Below are positions 36,801 to 44,983 of a DNA stretch of 64,000 nucleotides, one piece after another. This stretch comes from Bacteroides sp. OM05-12 (GTDB taxonomy: Bacteria > Bacteroidota > Bacteroidia > Bacteroidales > Bacteroidaceae). The position numbers were made by a program, and so were the translations under genes. The notes below the pieces were generated by a model. The model ran no database searches. It had not been told where the DNA came from and saw only the letters and a program-made list of their open reading frames with translations. How positions within the stretch are numbered: the first letter of the stretch is position 1; every line of letters begins with the position of its first letter. Location of the stretch: positions 62,001 to 126,000 of the forward strand of contig NZ_QSUN01000006.1 of the NCBI RefSeq assembly GCF_003438995.1, given 5' to 3'.

Positions 36801-36944
36801 GCCGCCAGTAGAATATCGTTGGGAGCAGCCGTCGTATTCGGAATGGCAATGAATACAATTTTTGCAACTATCTATATTCCTAATTTTTATGAACTGATGC
36901 AAAAGATACAGGAGAAGATACAACCTCCTAAAAAACAGGAATAA
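33819..36944 (+). CDS. RND-family (HAE1) multidrug efflux transporter
   Basis: This 1041-residue proton-driven inner-membrane pump opens with '[51 protein letters not shown]'-like sequence typical of AcrB/MexB. It shows the porter motif '[19 protein letters not shown]' and the TM4 proton-relay pair in '[14 protein letters not shown]'. TM helices cluster around residues 340-500 and 860-1030, with large periplasmic loops between. The C-terminal half repeats the first ('[16 protein letters not shown]'). Length is standard, with no frameshift. Drugs or bile salts are plausible substrates but unproven. It is last in the operon, followed by a terminator. Confidence 0.95.
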   Translation: MFSKFFINRPIFATVLALLFVVAGLITLNILPIAQYPEITPPTVQVSAFYPGANAETVAQTVGIPIEQQVNGVDGMLYMSSNSSSSGAYSLTITFAVGTDIDMATVQVQNRVSVAQINLPEPVIVQGVTVQKQSSNIVMFLTMTGNESMYDGLYLTNYAKLNLVDQLTRVPGVGAVNVMGAGNYSMRIWLDPEAMRIRNLTPQQVYQAIASQNIEVSPGYVGQPIGKDNDNPYQYTLSVQGRLSSPEEFGNIILRVENGGKMLRLKDIAKIDLGSASYGVVSKLEGKPTAAIAIYQLPGSNSLDVSKGVKQKMEELSANFPVGVGYQVTLDTTDVVDASIDEVLVTFLETTALVVLVIFLFLQNFRAVIIPFITIPVSLIGTLAVMAAMGFSINTLTLFGLILAIAIVVDDAIVVVENATRLLDTGEYTDPKEAVVKAMGEITGPIVGTVLVLLAVFVPTTLISGISGQLYKQFALTIAASTILSGFNSLTLTPALCALFLKKNKPSNFFLFKGFNKGYNKVQEIYDKTVGWLLKRPFPAFLSYAIITIIAILLFMKWPTTFIPEEDDGYFIAVVQLPPASSLERTQNVGKQVEKILSSYPEVKTYLGVNGFSIMGGGELPNAATYFVVLKNWDERKGKEHTAQAIVNRFNEMAYGIQEAQVFGMVPPAIPGLGASGGLQLQLEDRKNLGSTEMQRAVETLLANYRTEPAIAGLSCMYQANVPQYFLNIDRDKVQFMGLQISDVFSTLSYYMGAAYVNDYVQFGHIYQVKIEAGEQAQKVIDDVLVLSVSNSSGEMVPFSSFTKIEEKLGMDQINRYNMYSTASITCNVAPGSSSSEGIAAMESLIKKELGDEFGFEWTSVAYQETQAGSTTTIILIMAMLVAFLVLAAQYESWTSPVAAVMGIPVALLGALMGCWIMGVPVSIYTQIGIILLIALSAKNGILIVEFARDFHAQGNSIREAAYEAGHVRLRPILMTSFAFVLGVMPLLFAAGAGAASRISLGAAVVFGMAMNTIFATIYIPNFYELMQKIQEKIQPPKKQE

Positions 36945-36970
36945 ACTTGCCGTTTATTTATAATCTCTTT

Positions 36971-37017
36971 AAAGCTGTTCTAAGATGTGATATATTATTT
37001 CATTTTAAAGCAGCTTT
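36971..37017 (+). terminator. Terminator after the RND operon
   Basis: AAAGCTG (36971-36977) pairs with CAGCTTT (37011-37017), with a 33-nt loop, followed by GTTTTTTATTT. Confidence 0.55.
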
Positions 37018-37067
37018 GTTTTTTATTTAATTTGTCGTATCTTTATTCTTTATTAGAAAGGAATTAT

Positions 37068-37850
37068 ATGGATTTACGCACAGCAAATGTAACAAGATAT
37101 ATTCTGCCTTTACGAGAAGGTGGGTCATTGCCGGCTTTGGTTGAAGCCGATGATGAGTTTAAGTATGTCGTAAAATTCCGAGGGGCAGGTCATGGCACGA
37201 AGGCTTTGATAGCTGAATTGATAGGAGGTGAAATAGCAAGGACCTTGGGCTTTCGTGTACCTGAAATTGTGTTTTTAAATTTAGATGAAGCCTTTGGACG
37301 TACCGAAGCCGATGAAGAGATACAAGACTTGCTCCAATGGAGCAGAGGTTTAAATCTGGGATTACATTTTTTATCCGGTGCATTAACATTTGACCCCATC
37401 GTACATGCAGTGGATTCAAAAACAGCATCTCAGGTGGTGTGGTTGGATGCTTTACTTACAAATGTAGACCGCACTATTAAGAATACAAATATGTTAATGT
37501 GGCATAAAGAACTATGGTTAATTGATCATGGTGCTGCTCTCTATTTCCATCATTCATGGGAAAACTGGCAGAAACAAGCATTAAATCCGTTCGCACCGAT
37601 TAAAGATCATGTTCTTTTATCATTCGCTGATAGACTTGACGAAGTTGATCAGGAATTCAGACAACTGTTAACTTCCGATAAAATACGGGATATTGTCGAT
37701 ACTGTTCCGGACGATTGGTTAAATTGGACAAAAGATAATGAAACGCCTCAGGATTTGAGAGAAATATACATTCAATTTTTAGAAGAAAGGATAAAGCATT
37801 TCGAATTATTTGTAAAAGAAGCGCAAAATGCAAGAGCAACACTTATATGA
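37068..37850 (+). CDS. HipA-like kinase-domain protein
   Basis: This 260-residue protein has a kinase-like fold related to HipA C-terminal domains: 'YVVKFRGAGHGTKALIAELIGGEIARTLGFRVPEIVFLNLDEAFG' (ATP-lysine and helix region), catalytic loop 'NVDRTIKNTNMLMWHKELWLIDHGAALYFHH' (D..KN.N and the IDHG metal motif) and 'WLNWT' near the end. The N-terminal HipA regulatory domain is absent, and there is no HipB-type HTH gene beside it. The start at 37068 is chosen over 36987 because of a TATCTTTA -7-like element at 37039. It overlaps the next gene by 23 bp, so the pair probably works together; the substrate is unknown. Confidence 0.8.
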   Translation: MDLRTANVTRYILPLREGGSLPALVEADDEFKYVVKFRGAGHGTKALIAELIGGEIARTLGFRVPEIVFLNLDEAFGRTEADEEIQDLLQWSRGLNLGLHFLSGALTFDPIVHAVDSKTASQVVWLDALLTNVDRTIKNTNMLMWHKELWLIDHGAALYFHHSWENWQKQALNPFAPIKDHVLLSFADRLDEVDQEFRQLLTSDKIRDIVDTVPDDWLNWTKDNETPQDLREIYIQFLEERIKHFELFVKEAQNARATLI

Positions 37851-38211
37851 ATACGCTGTAATTCGTTTTGTTCCGAAAGTGGAACGAGAAGAATTTATTA
37901 ATGTCGGTATTGTTCTGTTTTCAAAACAGGCTAACTATCTTAGTGCACGTTATATCTTAGATGAGAATAAATTAAGGATGTTCTCTACAGAGTTGGAGCT
38001 GTACTGCCTGAAAGATGGTTTACGGGTATTTGATAAAGTCTGTCAAGGCACAAAAGAAGGAGGATTGATAGCGGCAATGGATATCCCGGACAGATTTAGA
38101 TGGCTGACAGCTGTGAAGAGTTCATGTATTCAAGTTTCCCGTCCGCATCCCGGCTTTTCTATGAATTTAGATGCAACTTTAGATAAACTGTTTAAAGAAT
38201 TGGTACTGTAA
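37828..38211 (+). CDS. DUF3037 family protein
   Basis: This 127-residue protein starts 'MQEQHLYEYAVIRFVPKVEREEFINVGIVLFSKQANYLSARYILDENKL', the characteristic DUF3037 N-terminus. It continues with 'GLIAAMDIPDRFRWLTAVKSSCIQVSRPHPGFSMNLDATLDKLFKELV'. The function is unknown. Genes of this family recur directly after HipA-like kinases, and here the start lies inside the kinase gene (23-bp overlap), indicating coupled translation. It converges with the LUD gene, whose stop codon is 1 bp away. Confidence 0.85.
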   Translation: MQEQHLYEYAVIRFVPKVEREEFINVGIVLFSKQANYLSARYILDENKLRMFSTELELYCLKDGLRVFDKVCQGTKEGGLIAAMDIPDRFRWLTAVKSSCIQVSRPHPGFSMNLDATLDKLFKELVL

Positions 38212-38844
38212 TTAAAGTCCCAATTCTTCATCAATTAAGATCACTAAAATTCTTCCTTTTGGGAAACAGCGTTCTATAGTCAACCAAGCATTACATATTC
38301 GTTGAGGAGAGTTACAATCATGACATTTGCCGGTCTTTGCACATGGTGTGTTAAATCCCGGATGACGTGCAACATTCTGCGGAGCTGCTATTTCCTTAAT
38401 TCGTTTGACAGCATCTTCCGGAGTGGAGACTAATTTATTCTTACCTGTCAACAATACAACTCGTTTAGGTCCGAAAGACAACGGAGCAATTCTATTACCC
38501 ACCATGTCAAGCCAATGCAAACTACCTGTTACACTCACAGCATTAATACCGGTAAAAAATAAGTCGGCAATTAATCCCTTTCTACGTTCTTCCATATTTT
38601 CTTCACGTGACAAATCAGGATTAAATCCATCATGAAACATTAAATCCTTTCGTTGTCTGAGCTCCTCTACGATACCGGTTTTCCGCACTGTTATCGAATC
38701 ACCATAAGATACCGTTTGTGGATGTATCTTTTCTATTTCTTCTCTTAGTCTGTTCCCGGCTTCTTCCAAAGAAGAAACGATTTCTATTTCAAAACCATGT
38801 TTACCTAAATTCTTGGCACAGACATCTAATGATAATTCATTCAT
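38212..38844 (-). CDS. LUD-domain (LutC/YkgG-like, DUF162) protein
   Basis: This 210-residue protein shows the LUD pattern: 'VSYGDSITVRKTGIVEELRQRKDLMFHDGFNPDLSREENMEERRKGLIADLFFTGINAVSVTGSLHWLDMVGNRIAPLSFGPKRVVLLTGKNKLV'. This is a NagB/RpiA-like fold as in the LutB/LutC lactate-oxidation subunits. A C-terminal Cys-rich segment ('CAKTGKCHDCNSPQRICN') could bind a metal or Fe-S cluster. Unlike lut operons, no LutA/LutB genes are adjacent, so lactate use cannot be inferred. Confidence 0.83.
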   Translation of the reverse strand: MNELSLDVCAKNLGKHGFEIEIVSSLEEAGNRLREEIEKIHPQTVSYGDSITVRKTGIVEELRQRKDLMFHDGFNPDLSREENMEERRKGLIADLFFTGINAVSVTGSLHWLDMVGNRIAPLSFGPKRVVLLTGKNKLVSTPEDAVKRIKEIAAPQNVARHPGFNTPCAKTGKCHDCNSPQRICNAWLTIERCFPKGRILVILIDEELGL

Positions 38845-39007
38845 AAGTATTCACCTTTGTTGCAAGCAAATATACGATTTATATCTTAAATTAATGATTT
38901 CATCCTACTATTCTATATATTATACTAATTTTGTACCCAACTTTTATATTTTTCAATAAAATAAAAGTTGTAAGTTTATAGGTGAATAAGAATATATTTA
39001 ATTAAAC

Positions 39008-39613
39008 ATGAAACAAATGAATAATAAAACGACAATAAAAAGATATTATCTATTGGCGATGTTATTGCTCTTTTGCACAACAGCATCTGTTATAAAAGCC
39101 CAAAGCAAATTCCATATTGTATTGGATTATCATTATAATTTAGGCTTGAATGAAAGATATTGGAACACAACTTTCAATCGGAGTAATTATAAAATGCACG
39201 GCAATTCATTCCACCTAACTGCACTTTATGACATCCCAAAGAAAATGGCTGTTGGAATTGGTATTGGTGCAGATCGTTATGAAGAACCAGGGTACAATAC
39301 ATTTCCTATTTATGGAACTTTTCGATACAAACCTATATCTAAAATACCCAATGGCTATATCTTTACAAACCTTGGTTATGGAATCTTTAAAAATGAGAGC
39401 ATAAATCCCGGTTGGATGTGGGATGTAGGTATTGGCTATACCAAAATGTTCCGTAAGCATTTCGGGTTGAACTTCCAGTTAGGGTATAATTTAAAAGAGT
39501 TTAGTGGTATTCCTTCTTATAAAGTCAATAACGAAACTTGGGAGACTACATATATAGGGGAGAAAAGTAGCATTCGTCATTCGTTGTCGTTTGGTGTTGG
39601 ACTTGTGTTTTAG
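39008..39613 (+). CDS. Small outer-membrane beta-barrel-like protein
   Basis: This 201-residue protein has a signal peptide ('YYLLAMLLLFCTTASVIKAQS') and a barrel-like pattern of alternating aromatic/Gly strands ('SKFHIVLDYHYNLGLNERY', 'KKMAVGIGIGADRYEEPGYNTFPIYGTFRYKPI', 'YIFTNLGYGIF', 'GWMWDVGIGYTKMFRKHFGLNFQLGYN'), ending in the terminal Phe of BAM substrates ('SFGVGLVF'). The ATG at 39017 is an equally good start. It lies 85 bp before the tail of tRNA-Lys copy 2 and resembles in plan the element-borne protein at 26259-26765. Function unknown. Confidence 0.68.
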   Translation: MKQMNNKTTIKRYYLLAMLLLFCTTASVIKAQSKFHIVLDYHYNLGLNERYWNTTFNRSNYKMHGNSFHLTALYDIPKKMAVGIGIGADRYEEPGYNTFPIYGTFRYKPISKIPNGYIFTNLGYGIFKNESINPGWMWDVGIGYTKMFRKHFGLNFQLGYNLKEFSGIPSYKVNNETWETTYIGEKSSIRHSLSFGVGLVF

Positions 39614-39660
39614 GATAGCAATAACCTGAAAATAATTGTTGACCTTGCCTTGTAAAATAG

Positions 39661-39685
39661 AAAAGCCCTGAAAATCAAGGCTTTT
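39661..39685 (-). terminator. Terminator of tRNA-Lys copy 2
   Basis: AAAAGCC-C-TGA pairs with TCA-A-GGCTTTT (one mismatch), 13 bp beyond the tRNA on the minus strand. It matches the hairpin displaced to 29448-29474. Confidence 0.7.
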
Positions 39686-39698
39686 ATTCTTTATCAAG

Positions 39699-39771
39699 TA
39701 CACCCTCAGGGATTCGAACCCTGGACCCACTGATTAAGAGTCAGTTGCTCTACCAACTGAGCTAAGAGTGC
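39699..39771 (-). tRNA. tRNA-Lys (anticodon CTT), copy 2
   Basis: A 73-nt cloverleaf identical in sequence to the tRNA at 22407-22479, on the opposite strand. Discriminator A; CCA not encoded. Its downstream DNA is uninterrupted, so it shows the unoccupied form of the att site used by the element in copy 1. Confidence 0.96.
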
Positions 39772-39787
39772 ATTTTTGAATCGGATG

Positions 39788-39818
39788 CAAATGTACGGTT
39801 AAATTTGAGAATACCAAA
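39788..39818 (-). promoter_or_regulatory. tRNA-Lys promoter, copy 2
   Basis: On the minus strand TTTG (complement of 39815-39818), a 19-bp spacer and TACATTTG (complement of 39788-39795), 17 bp before the tRNA. Confidence 0.75.
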
Positions 39819-39844
39819 ATATCACATCGTTTTTATGTATAAAT

Positions 39845-40072
39845 TTAATCCTCTAATCTTTCTTTGATCTTATATAAGAGATTAATTGCATAGTTAAAAG
39901 TAGGATTTTCATAATGCAAAATGGATTGCTCTGATAATGCTTCGACTGTTTCCTTTAAATTTAGACAAAGCGTTGCTTGATCTATTTGAAGAGATTTAGG
40001 AAGTTCTCGGCCTTTAAACCAATTTACTAATTCCTGAACTTCTTCCAATGAATATTTATCTTTATATTCCAT
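39845..40072 (-). CDS. Small conserved protein (DUF6965-like)
   Basis: This 75-residue, probably helical cytoplasmic protein reads 'YSLEEVQELVNWFKGRELPKSLQIDQATLCLNLKETVEALSEQSILHYENPTFNYAINLLYKIKERLED'-like. The 'V..WF.GRELPKSLQID' opening recalls the DUF6965 family of Bacteroidetes. No function is known. It starts 27 bp after the cardiolipin synthase-like gene on the same strand and may be co-transcribed with it. Family assignment is tentative. Confidence 0.55.
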   Translation of the reverse strand: MEYKDKYSLEEVQELVNWFKGRELPKSLQIDQATLCLNLKETVEALSEQSILHYENPTFNYAINLLYKIKERLED

Positions 40073-40099
40073 AATTATTAGGATGTTATATAATCTAAT

Positions 40100-41365
40100 T
40101 TACAAGAAAGGCGTGAGCACATTAGCAAACCAACCGACAAAACGTTTCCATATAGAACGTTTTTTCCAGTTTTTGGAAGTTAATACGGTACTGTTAGTTT
40201 TATCTTTTTCAAAGATATTGCTTAATTCGTGAGTTATTCCTCTATCAAAAATGAAGGCATTTACTTCATAATCATAACGTAGACTTCTGCTATCCAAGTT
40301 GGTTGTTCCGATAGTACAGAATAAATCATCCACCATCATTATCTTTGAATGATGAAACCCTCCATTATACAAATAAACGTTTGCACCTCGTTTCATTAAA
40401 CGGTGAGCTACATGTACTGAACCGTCTGGAGTAAAACCTATATCAGCTTTTGAGGAAAGCATAATCTCCATTCTTACACCACGTTCTAATGCATTCTTCA
40501 ACGCTTTTTTTACCGAATGTGTCGGCAAAAAGTAAGGGTTTACTATTTGTATCTTATATTTTGCCGCTTGGATCGCTTTTGCATATGTCCTACGCATTTG
40601 CTTCGGTGTTTTCTTTGGAGCACGATCCACTATTGCAATAGCCTTATCATATCCGTTCAGTGAATCCTCAGGCAATGGGAAATATGCCTCTCCTCCTATT
40701 TCCTGCTTTGTTGTCTTATTCCAAATAGTGAGAAATATTTCTTGCAAATAACCTACCGCATCTCCTTCTATACAAGCATGCATATCTCTCCATGCACCGA
40801 TCTTTGGTAAACCTTTTATATAATAATCCGCAATATTCATACCACCAGTATAAGCGATCTTACCATCTATAATGGCTATTTTACGATGGTCACGATGAAA
40901 AACATGATTTATATAAGGAAAGTGCAATGGATCAAAATGATAGATTTCAATTCCCTTAGCACGTATTCTTTTCAAATGTTTCTTCTTTAAAGGACGGCTA
41001 TTAGACCAATTACCAAAAGCATCAAACAAGGCTCTAACTTCAACTCCCTCTTTCGCTTTTATTGCCAATAAATCAAAAAGTGCATTTGCTATAGAATCAT
41101 TTCGAAAATTAAAATATTCCAAATGGATATGATGTTTTGCTTGCCGGATAGCATCAAACAGATCTTCAAACTTTTCAGTACCGGATTTCAGTAACTTAAT
41201 ATGATTGTTACTTGTTATAGAAATACCTTCATCCTGCAAATAAGCTATTAAAATTGAATCACTTGGAGAGTGTTCATTTACCGTTATTGCAGATATGCTG
41301 TCCTTATTTTGACTATGTATACTTCCACAAAAGACACATAGAAAAAGTAATATATATGTTTTCAA
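40100..41365 (-). CDS. Phospholipase D family protein (cardiolipin synthase-like) with signal peptide
   Basis: This 421-residue protein has two PLD catalytic HKD motifs: 'HRKIAIIDGKIAYTGGMNIAD' (about residues 160-180) and 'HHSKIMMVDDLFCTIGTTNLDSRS' (about 345-368). Both have His, Lys and Asp in register. The arrangement and 'IHLEYFNFRNDSIANALFDLLAIKAKEGVEVRALFD' are cardiolipin synthase-like (two phosphatidylglycerols to cardiolipin plus glycerol). Bacterial ClsA-type enzymes usually begin with two membrane helices; here there is a cleavable-looking signal peptide ('YILLFLCVFCGSIHSQ') instead, placing the enzyme in the periplasm. Substrate is inferred. Confidence 0.85.
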   Translation of the reverse strand: MKTYILLFLCVFCGSIHSQNKDSISAITVNEHSPSDSILIAYLQDEGISITSNNHIKLLKSGTEKFEDLFDAIRQAKHHIHLEYFNFRNDSIANALFDLLAIKAKEGVEVRALFDAFGNWSNSRPLKKKHLKRIRAKGIEIYHFDPLHFPYINHVFHRDHRKIAIIDGKIAYTGGMNIADYYIKGLPKIGAWRDMHACIEGDAVGYLQEIFLTIWNKTTKQEIGGEAYFPLPEDSLNGYDKAIAIVDRAPKKTPKQMRRTYAKAIQAAKYKIQIVNPYFLPTHSVKKALKNALERGVRMEIMLSSKADIGFTPDGSVHVAHRLMKRGANVYLYNGGFHHSKIMMVDDLFCTIGTTNLDSRSLRYDYEVNAFIFDRGITHELSNIFEKDKTNSTVLTSKNWKKRSIWKRFVGWFANVLTPFL

Positions 41366-41495
41366 TGTTTACAATTTAAAAAATTCGGTTACGAAATTAC
41401 AAAAAAAATGTGAAGTAAACCTCATAATCAAGTCAAATCATCGGCAAAAATAGAATTTTGTTAACTAAAATATTTTTATCTTTCGAGAAAAAACA

Positions 41496-41503
41496 TATAT
41501 TTG
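41496..41503 (+). promoter_or_regulatory. -7 promoter element of the DUF3332 gene
   Basis: TATATTTG matches TAnnTTTG, with a T-rich -33 about 19 bp upstream. It places the transcript start near 41510 and supports translation from 41535 rather than 41505. Confidence 0.5.
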
Positions 41504-41534
41504 CATGACAATTATCAAATTAAAAATTATCGTA

Positions 41535-42086
41535 ATGAAAAAAAGTAAATTGACTATTGCTTTAGCTGTCCTTTTGGGCGGAAGTGTTATGTTTAGTTCA
41601 TGTATCGGTTCTTTCGGACTGTTCAATCACATGATCAAGTGGAATCAAGGAGTCAGCAATAAATTTGTTAATGAGCTTGTCTTCTTCGCTTTGCATGTTG
41701 TTCCAGTTTACGAAGTTTGCTATATGGCAGATATTTTAGTTATCAACTCTATTGAATTCTGGAGTGGTTCTAACCCTATTGCCAGCATTGGCAATATTAA
41801 AAAAGTTCAAGGTGAGAATGGTAATTATTATGTTAAAACCCTAGAAAACGGATATTCTATTACCAAAGAAGGTGAAACAGCAAGCATGGATTTGATTTTC
41901 AATCAGGATAATCAAACTTGGAGTGTAGTATCCGAAGGTGTTGATGCTCCATTGCTTAAAATGAATAATGACGGAACGGCTTCTTTATATATGCCGGATG
42001 GTACAACAATGAACGTTACACTTGATCAACAAGGTAAAATTGCTGCATGTGAGACTCTTATGAGCAATACCTATGCGGTCAGATAA
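41535..42086 (+). CDS. DUF3332 lipoprotein
   Basis: This 183-residue protein begins 'MKKSKLTIALAVLLGGSVMFSSCIGSFGLFNHMIKWNQGVSNKFVNELVFF', a lipoprotein signal (lipobox 'FSSC') running directly into the invariant DUF3332 opening. 'HVVPVYEVCYMADILVINSIEFWSGSNP' completes the membrane-associated half. The C-terminal half is a soluble beta-rich domain. The family is common in Bacteroidetes and of unknown function. The next lipoprotein gene starts 4 bp after the stop, so the two form a transcription unit with the terminator at 42515. Confidence 0.85.
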   Translation: MKKSKLTIALAVLLGGSVMFSSCIGSFGLFNHMIKWNQGVSNKFVNELVFFALHVVPVYEVCYMADILVINSIEFWSGSNPIASIGNIKKVQGENGNYYVKTLENGYSITKEGETASMDLIFNQDNQTWSVVSEGVDAPLLKMNNDGTASLYMPDGTTMNVTLDQQGKIAACETLMSNTYAVR

Positions 42087-42090
42087 TTAA

Positions 42091-42507
42091 ATGATGGCCT
42101 ATAAGTTTGTATTTTTACAGATTACTCTGATTATATGTATTTCCTGCGGTCGATCTCCGGAAAATGAAGTTAAGAGTTCAACCATAAATTTTGCACGAGC
42201 TTTTTATTCTTTAAATTTCCAAGAAGCAAAAAAGTATTGCATATCGGGTACATCCCCGGAATTTGATTACTATGTTTCTAACATAACGCAAGAAAGTATA
42301 GATGCTCTGAAAAAAGCAGGAGAAGTACAAGTAGAAATATTAGATATAAATATAAACAATGAAAGTTTATCTGCAAGAGTAAAATGTAGAGTTACTAATT
42401 GTCTGAAAATAAATCCGATAGAAGGTGCTTCTATTGTTGAAAAACAATCTGAGAAGATTTATAATTTGAAAAAATCAGGTAAAGATTGGCTTATAGACTT
42501 ACACTAA
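42091..42507 (+). CDS. Small DUF4878-like lipoprotein
   Basis: This 138-residue protein has a lipoprotein signal ('FVFLQITLIICISCGRSPENE', lipobox 'CISC'). The small mature domain begins 'VKSSTINFARAFYSLNFQEAKKYCISGTSPEFDYYVSNI' and ends 'GKDWLIDLH', the layout of DUF4878/NTF2-like lipoproteins. No function is assigned. It is the second gene of the DUF3332 unit. Confidence 0.65.
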   Translation: MMAYKFVFLQITLIICISCGRSPENEVKSSTINFARAFYSLNFQEAKKYCISGTSPEFDYYVSNITQESIDALKKAGEVQVEILDININNESLSARVKCRVTNCLKINPIEGASIVEKQSEKIYNLKKSGKDWLIDLH

Positions 42508-42514
42508 AAAAGAT

Positions 42515-42538
42515 AAAGGCTACTCAAGGGTAGCCTTT
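42515..42538. terminator. Terminator between converging lipoprotein and TamA-like genes
   Basis: AAAGGCTAC and GTAGCCTTT form a 9-bp stem with a 6-nt loop (TCAAGG), followed by CTTT; it is flanked by A-runs on the left, so it can work in both directions. Confidence 0.72.
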
Positions 42539-42567
42539 CTTTATGTCTTAAAATTGCAGTAAAATTA

Positions 42568-44880
42568 TCAGAATGGATAACCAACGGCAAAATGAAAAGC
42601 AAAATCTCTGCTAAATTTAGGATGTATAAGTGGAAAATGTTCTTTTTGAGTTACATAAGCCGGATTAACTGCTTTCATCCCTCCATCGAAACGAAGTACA
42701 ACAAAATCGAAATCAAAACGTATTCCTAAGCCATAAGCCACTGCTATTTGTTTATAGAAAGTATTGAAACGGAATTGACCACCAGGTTGTTCTTTATAAT
42801 CACGGATTGTCCAAATGTTACCGGCATCAACAAAAGCCGCTCCATGCAGTTTCCAAAACAAGCGCGTTCTATATTCAACGTTTAAATCCAACTTTACATC
42901 ACCGGATTGATTCATAAAGTCAATATTTTTGTCTTCCCCTTTAAAACTACCCGGGCCTAAAGTTCGTACCCCCCAGCCTCTAACACTATTAGCACCTCCG
43001 GAGAAATATCTTTTCTCAAATGGTAACATATCTGAATTGCCATAAGGATAAGCAATACCAAGTCCTACATGGAAAGCGAATGAATTGCGATTATCTATGG
43101 CTATATTTTTAGAAAAATCAAAATCACCTTTGACATATTGTGCATAAGCAATATTCCAAATAGCATATCTATTATCCATTTTTCGTTGTTTTATCAGTTT
43201 GGATATACCATAAAATATATTCCCGGCCGATTCTAGGTTAAGGCGGATTGAATAGGAATTTTTTGATGCCGTATTATTGACAAACGCTCCACCAATACTA
43301 TTATAATGGTAACTATATCCCATTTTTACAATAAGCAAGTTCTCATAATTGTATTTTAGAATAGAATTACTCATGCTATCCAAATATTCTTCCTTAAATT
43401 TTTTCTCTATACGAGGCATATAAACATAGTTTATATCTAATAAATCTACTTTGTGCTGTGCTTTCTTACGCATTGTCCACTTATAACTCCATGTTGCGGA
43501 AGCTACAGTGCGAGCAAACTCCGGACGTATCTGGGAATTGTATTGTATGCTTACTTCCGATGTGGCACGAATATTACGCTTGAATTCTGAAGAAAGAAAA
43601 GGAAAAAGGAAACAAGGGAAGTTCAAGCTCGTTTCCACTCCATATTCCGTATAATTGTCATTACTGTATCCTTGTAAACCAGTTATAGCTTCATAGGCAC
43701 CACGCAGTTTTATAGTAAATATCTCTGATCCTTTAAATAGGTTCCTATGCTGGAAAGACACAGAAGCCGCTGCTCCCAAATCACCGGCAGAGTTTGTTCC
43801 TTCCAATTCTGCCGAAACGGATTTCTGTTTGCCTTTGGTTAGCATGACATAACAATTTAATTTTGTACTGTCATTATTTTCTATCTCTGCAAAACGTATA
43901 TTGGTATATTTCAGTGCACGTAAACGGCCGAAATAAGCATATGTATCTTGGACATTTTGCTCATTATACAGACTACCCGAACTGATATGCAGGTTATCTA
44001 CCAATACTTTGGGACGAATAAAAAGTTTATCCTTAAAATAAATAGGATAATCCTTGTAATGTACCGAATCATTAATATTGATACTAGTCAAAGCAGACGA
44101 TTTTAAGACATCATAATCCGTTATAAAACTAATTTTGTTTATCTTATATTGATAGTGATCTTTAGGATTATCATTCTGAAATGCCTTATAAGGCTGCAAA
44201 TGCAAGGTTACATCCACAAGATAAGTGTTACGTGCCGTATCTGCAGTATAATAAATAAAATCCTTATTGAATTTATAATATCCGTGTCGTAATAGATAAT
44301 CGGTAATCCTCTGTCGTTCCGCATCCAATACATTCACATCAAAAATCATCCCTTTGTGCATTTTCATATTGGCAGAATCCATCAAGAGATATTGTTCTAT
44401 CTGTCGGTCTTTTATGTCATAATGTACATCGCGTATCATATAAGGTTTTCCCGGGTTCAGCTTATAAGTCAGTTTCAGTTTCTTTTTAGAAATTTTCTTT
44501 TCCGCAGACACCGAAGCACTCATATAGCCCATATTATTTAAAGCCTTCGTGAGCTCTTCTTCAGAACGTTCTGTCGCTTCCTCATCATAAATAACAGGAG
44601 CATCCCCTATCCTACGAAAGAATTTATTATACCATTTAGTAGAATCTTTTCCGGATAAGCAATAAGTATATAAAGGGACCTTGACCAAACTAAACCATTT
44701 TGCATTCGGATTCTGACGTACATAACTACGAACGGATGAAGGCTTTACTTCTTTATTCTCAGATACGAGCTTTACCTCATCCAATAAATAATGATCCTCC
44801 GGTATGAATTTGGATACCGAACAAGAGGCAAGGGTGAGTGATAAGGTTATATATATATATTTGAGAAAGTCTCTTTTCAT
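42568..44880 (-). CDS. TamA/BamA-like outer-membrane assembly factor (surface antigen family), lipoprotein form
   Basis: This 770-residue protein starts with a lipoprotein signal ('YIYITLSLTLASCSVSKFIPE', lipobox 'LASC'). POTRA-like repeats follow (about residues 25-330, e.g. 'KLKLTYKLNPGKPYMIRDVHYDI'). The C-terminal 16-strand barrel (~370-770) contains 'FSGGANSVRGWGVRTLGPG', the conserved VRGF/L-like loop of Omp85 proteins, and ends 'FHFAVGYPF' with terminal Phe. Omp85 proteins insert or translocate outer-membrane proteins or lipids. A lipid-anchored N-terminus is a known Bacteroidetes variant. The ATG at 44880 is chosen for the signal peptide. Confidence 0.86.
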   Translation of the reverse strand: MKRDFLKYIYITLSLTLASCSVSKFIPEDHYLLDEVKLVSENKEVKPSSVRSYVRQNPNAKWFSLVKVPLYTYCLSGKDSTKWYNKFFRRIGDAPVIYDEEATERSEEELTKALNNMGYMSASVSAEKKISKKKLKLTYKLNPGKPYMIRDVHYDIKDRQIEQYLLMDSANMKMHKGMIFDVNVLDAERQRITDYLLRHGYYKFNKDFIYYTADTARNTYLVDVTLHLQPYKAFQNDNPKDHYQYKINKISFITDYDVLKSSALTSININDSVHYKDYPIYFKDKLFIRPKVLVDNLHISSGSLYNEQNVQDTYAYFGRLRALKYTNIRFAEIENNDSTKLNCYVMLTKGKQKSVSAELEGTNSAGDLGAAASVSFQHRNLFKGSEIFTIKLRGAYEAITGLQGYSNDNYTEYGVETSLNFPCFLFPFLSSEFKRNIRATSEVSIQYNSQIRPEFARTVASATWSYKWTMRKKAQHKVDLLDINYVYMPRIEKKFKEEYLDSMSNSILKYNYENLLIVKMGYSYHYNSIGGAFVNNTASKNSYSIRLNLESAGNIFYGISKLIKQRKMDNRYAIWNIAYAQYVKGDFDFSKNIAIDNRNSFAFHVGLGIAYPYGNSDMLPFEKRYFSGGANSVRGWGVRTLGPGSFKGEDKNIDFMNQSGDVKLDLNVEYRTRLFWKLHGAAFVDAGNIWTIRDYKEQPGGQFRFNTFYKQIAVAYGLGIRFDFDFVVLRFDGGMKAVNPAYVTQKEHFPLIHPKFSRDFAFHFAVGYPF

Positions 44881-44983
44881 ACAAATCCGTCTAAATGGCA
44901 AAAATGCGCCTACAAATATAGCTTTATTAAAAATATCTTTTTAGCTTTGCCTGCAAATTATTCAGTTTTTTAAGGATATAAAT

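Noticed and set aside
37068..37850. Complete HipBA toxin-antitoxin module
   Set aside because: There is no HipB-like HTH gene adjacent and the HipA N-terminal domain is missing, so only a HipA-like kinase call is justified.
38212..38844. Lactate utilisation operon (lutABC)
   Set aside because: Only a single LUD-domain gene is present; no LutA or LutB neighbour exists.
22407..39771. The two inverted tRNA-Lys genes as ends of one large 17-kb mobile element
   Set aside because: The DNA between 29.4 and 39.7 kb encodes ordinary chromosomal functions (mgtE, RND pump) with no mobility genes, and the true element has direct att repeats at 22466 and 29421.
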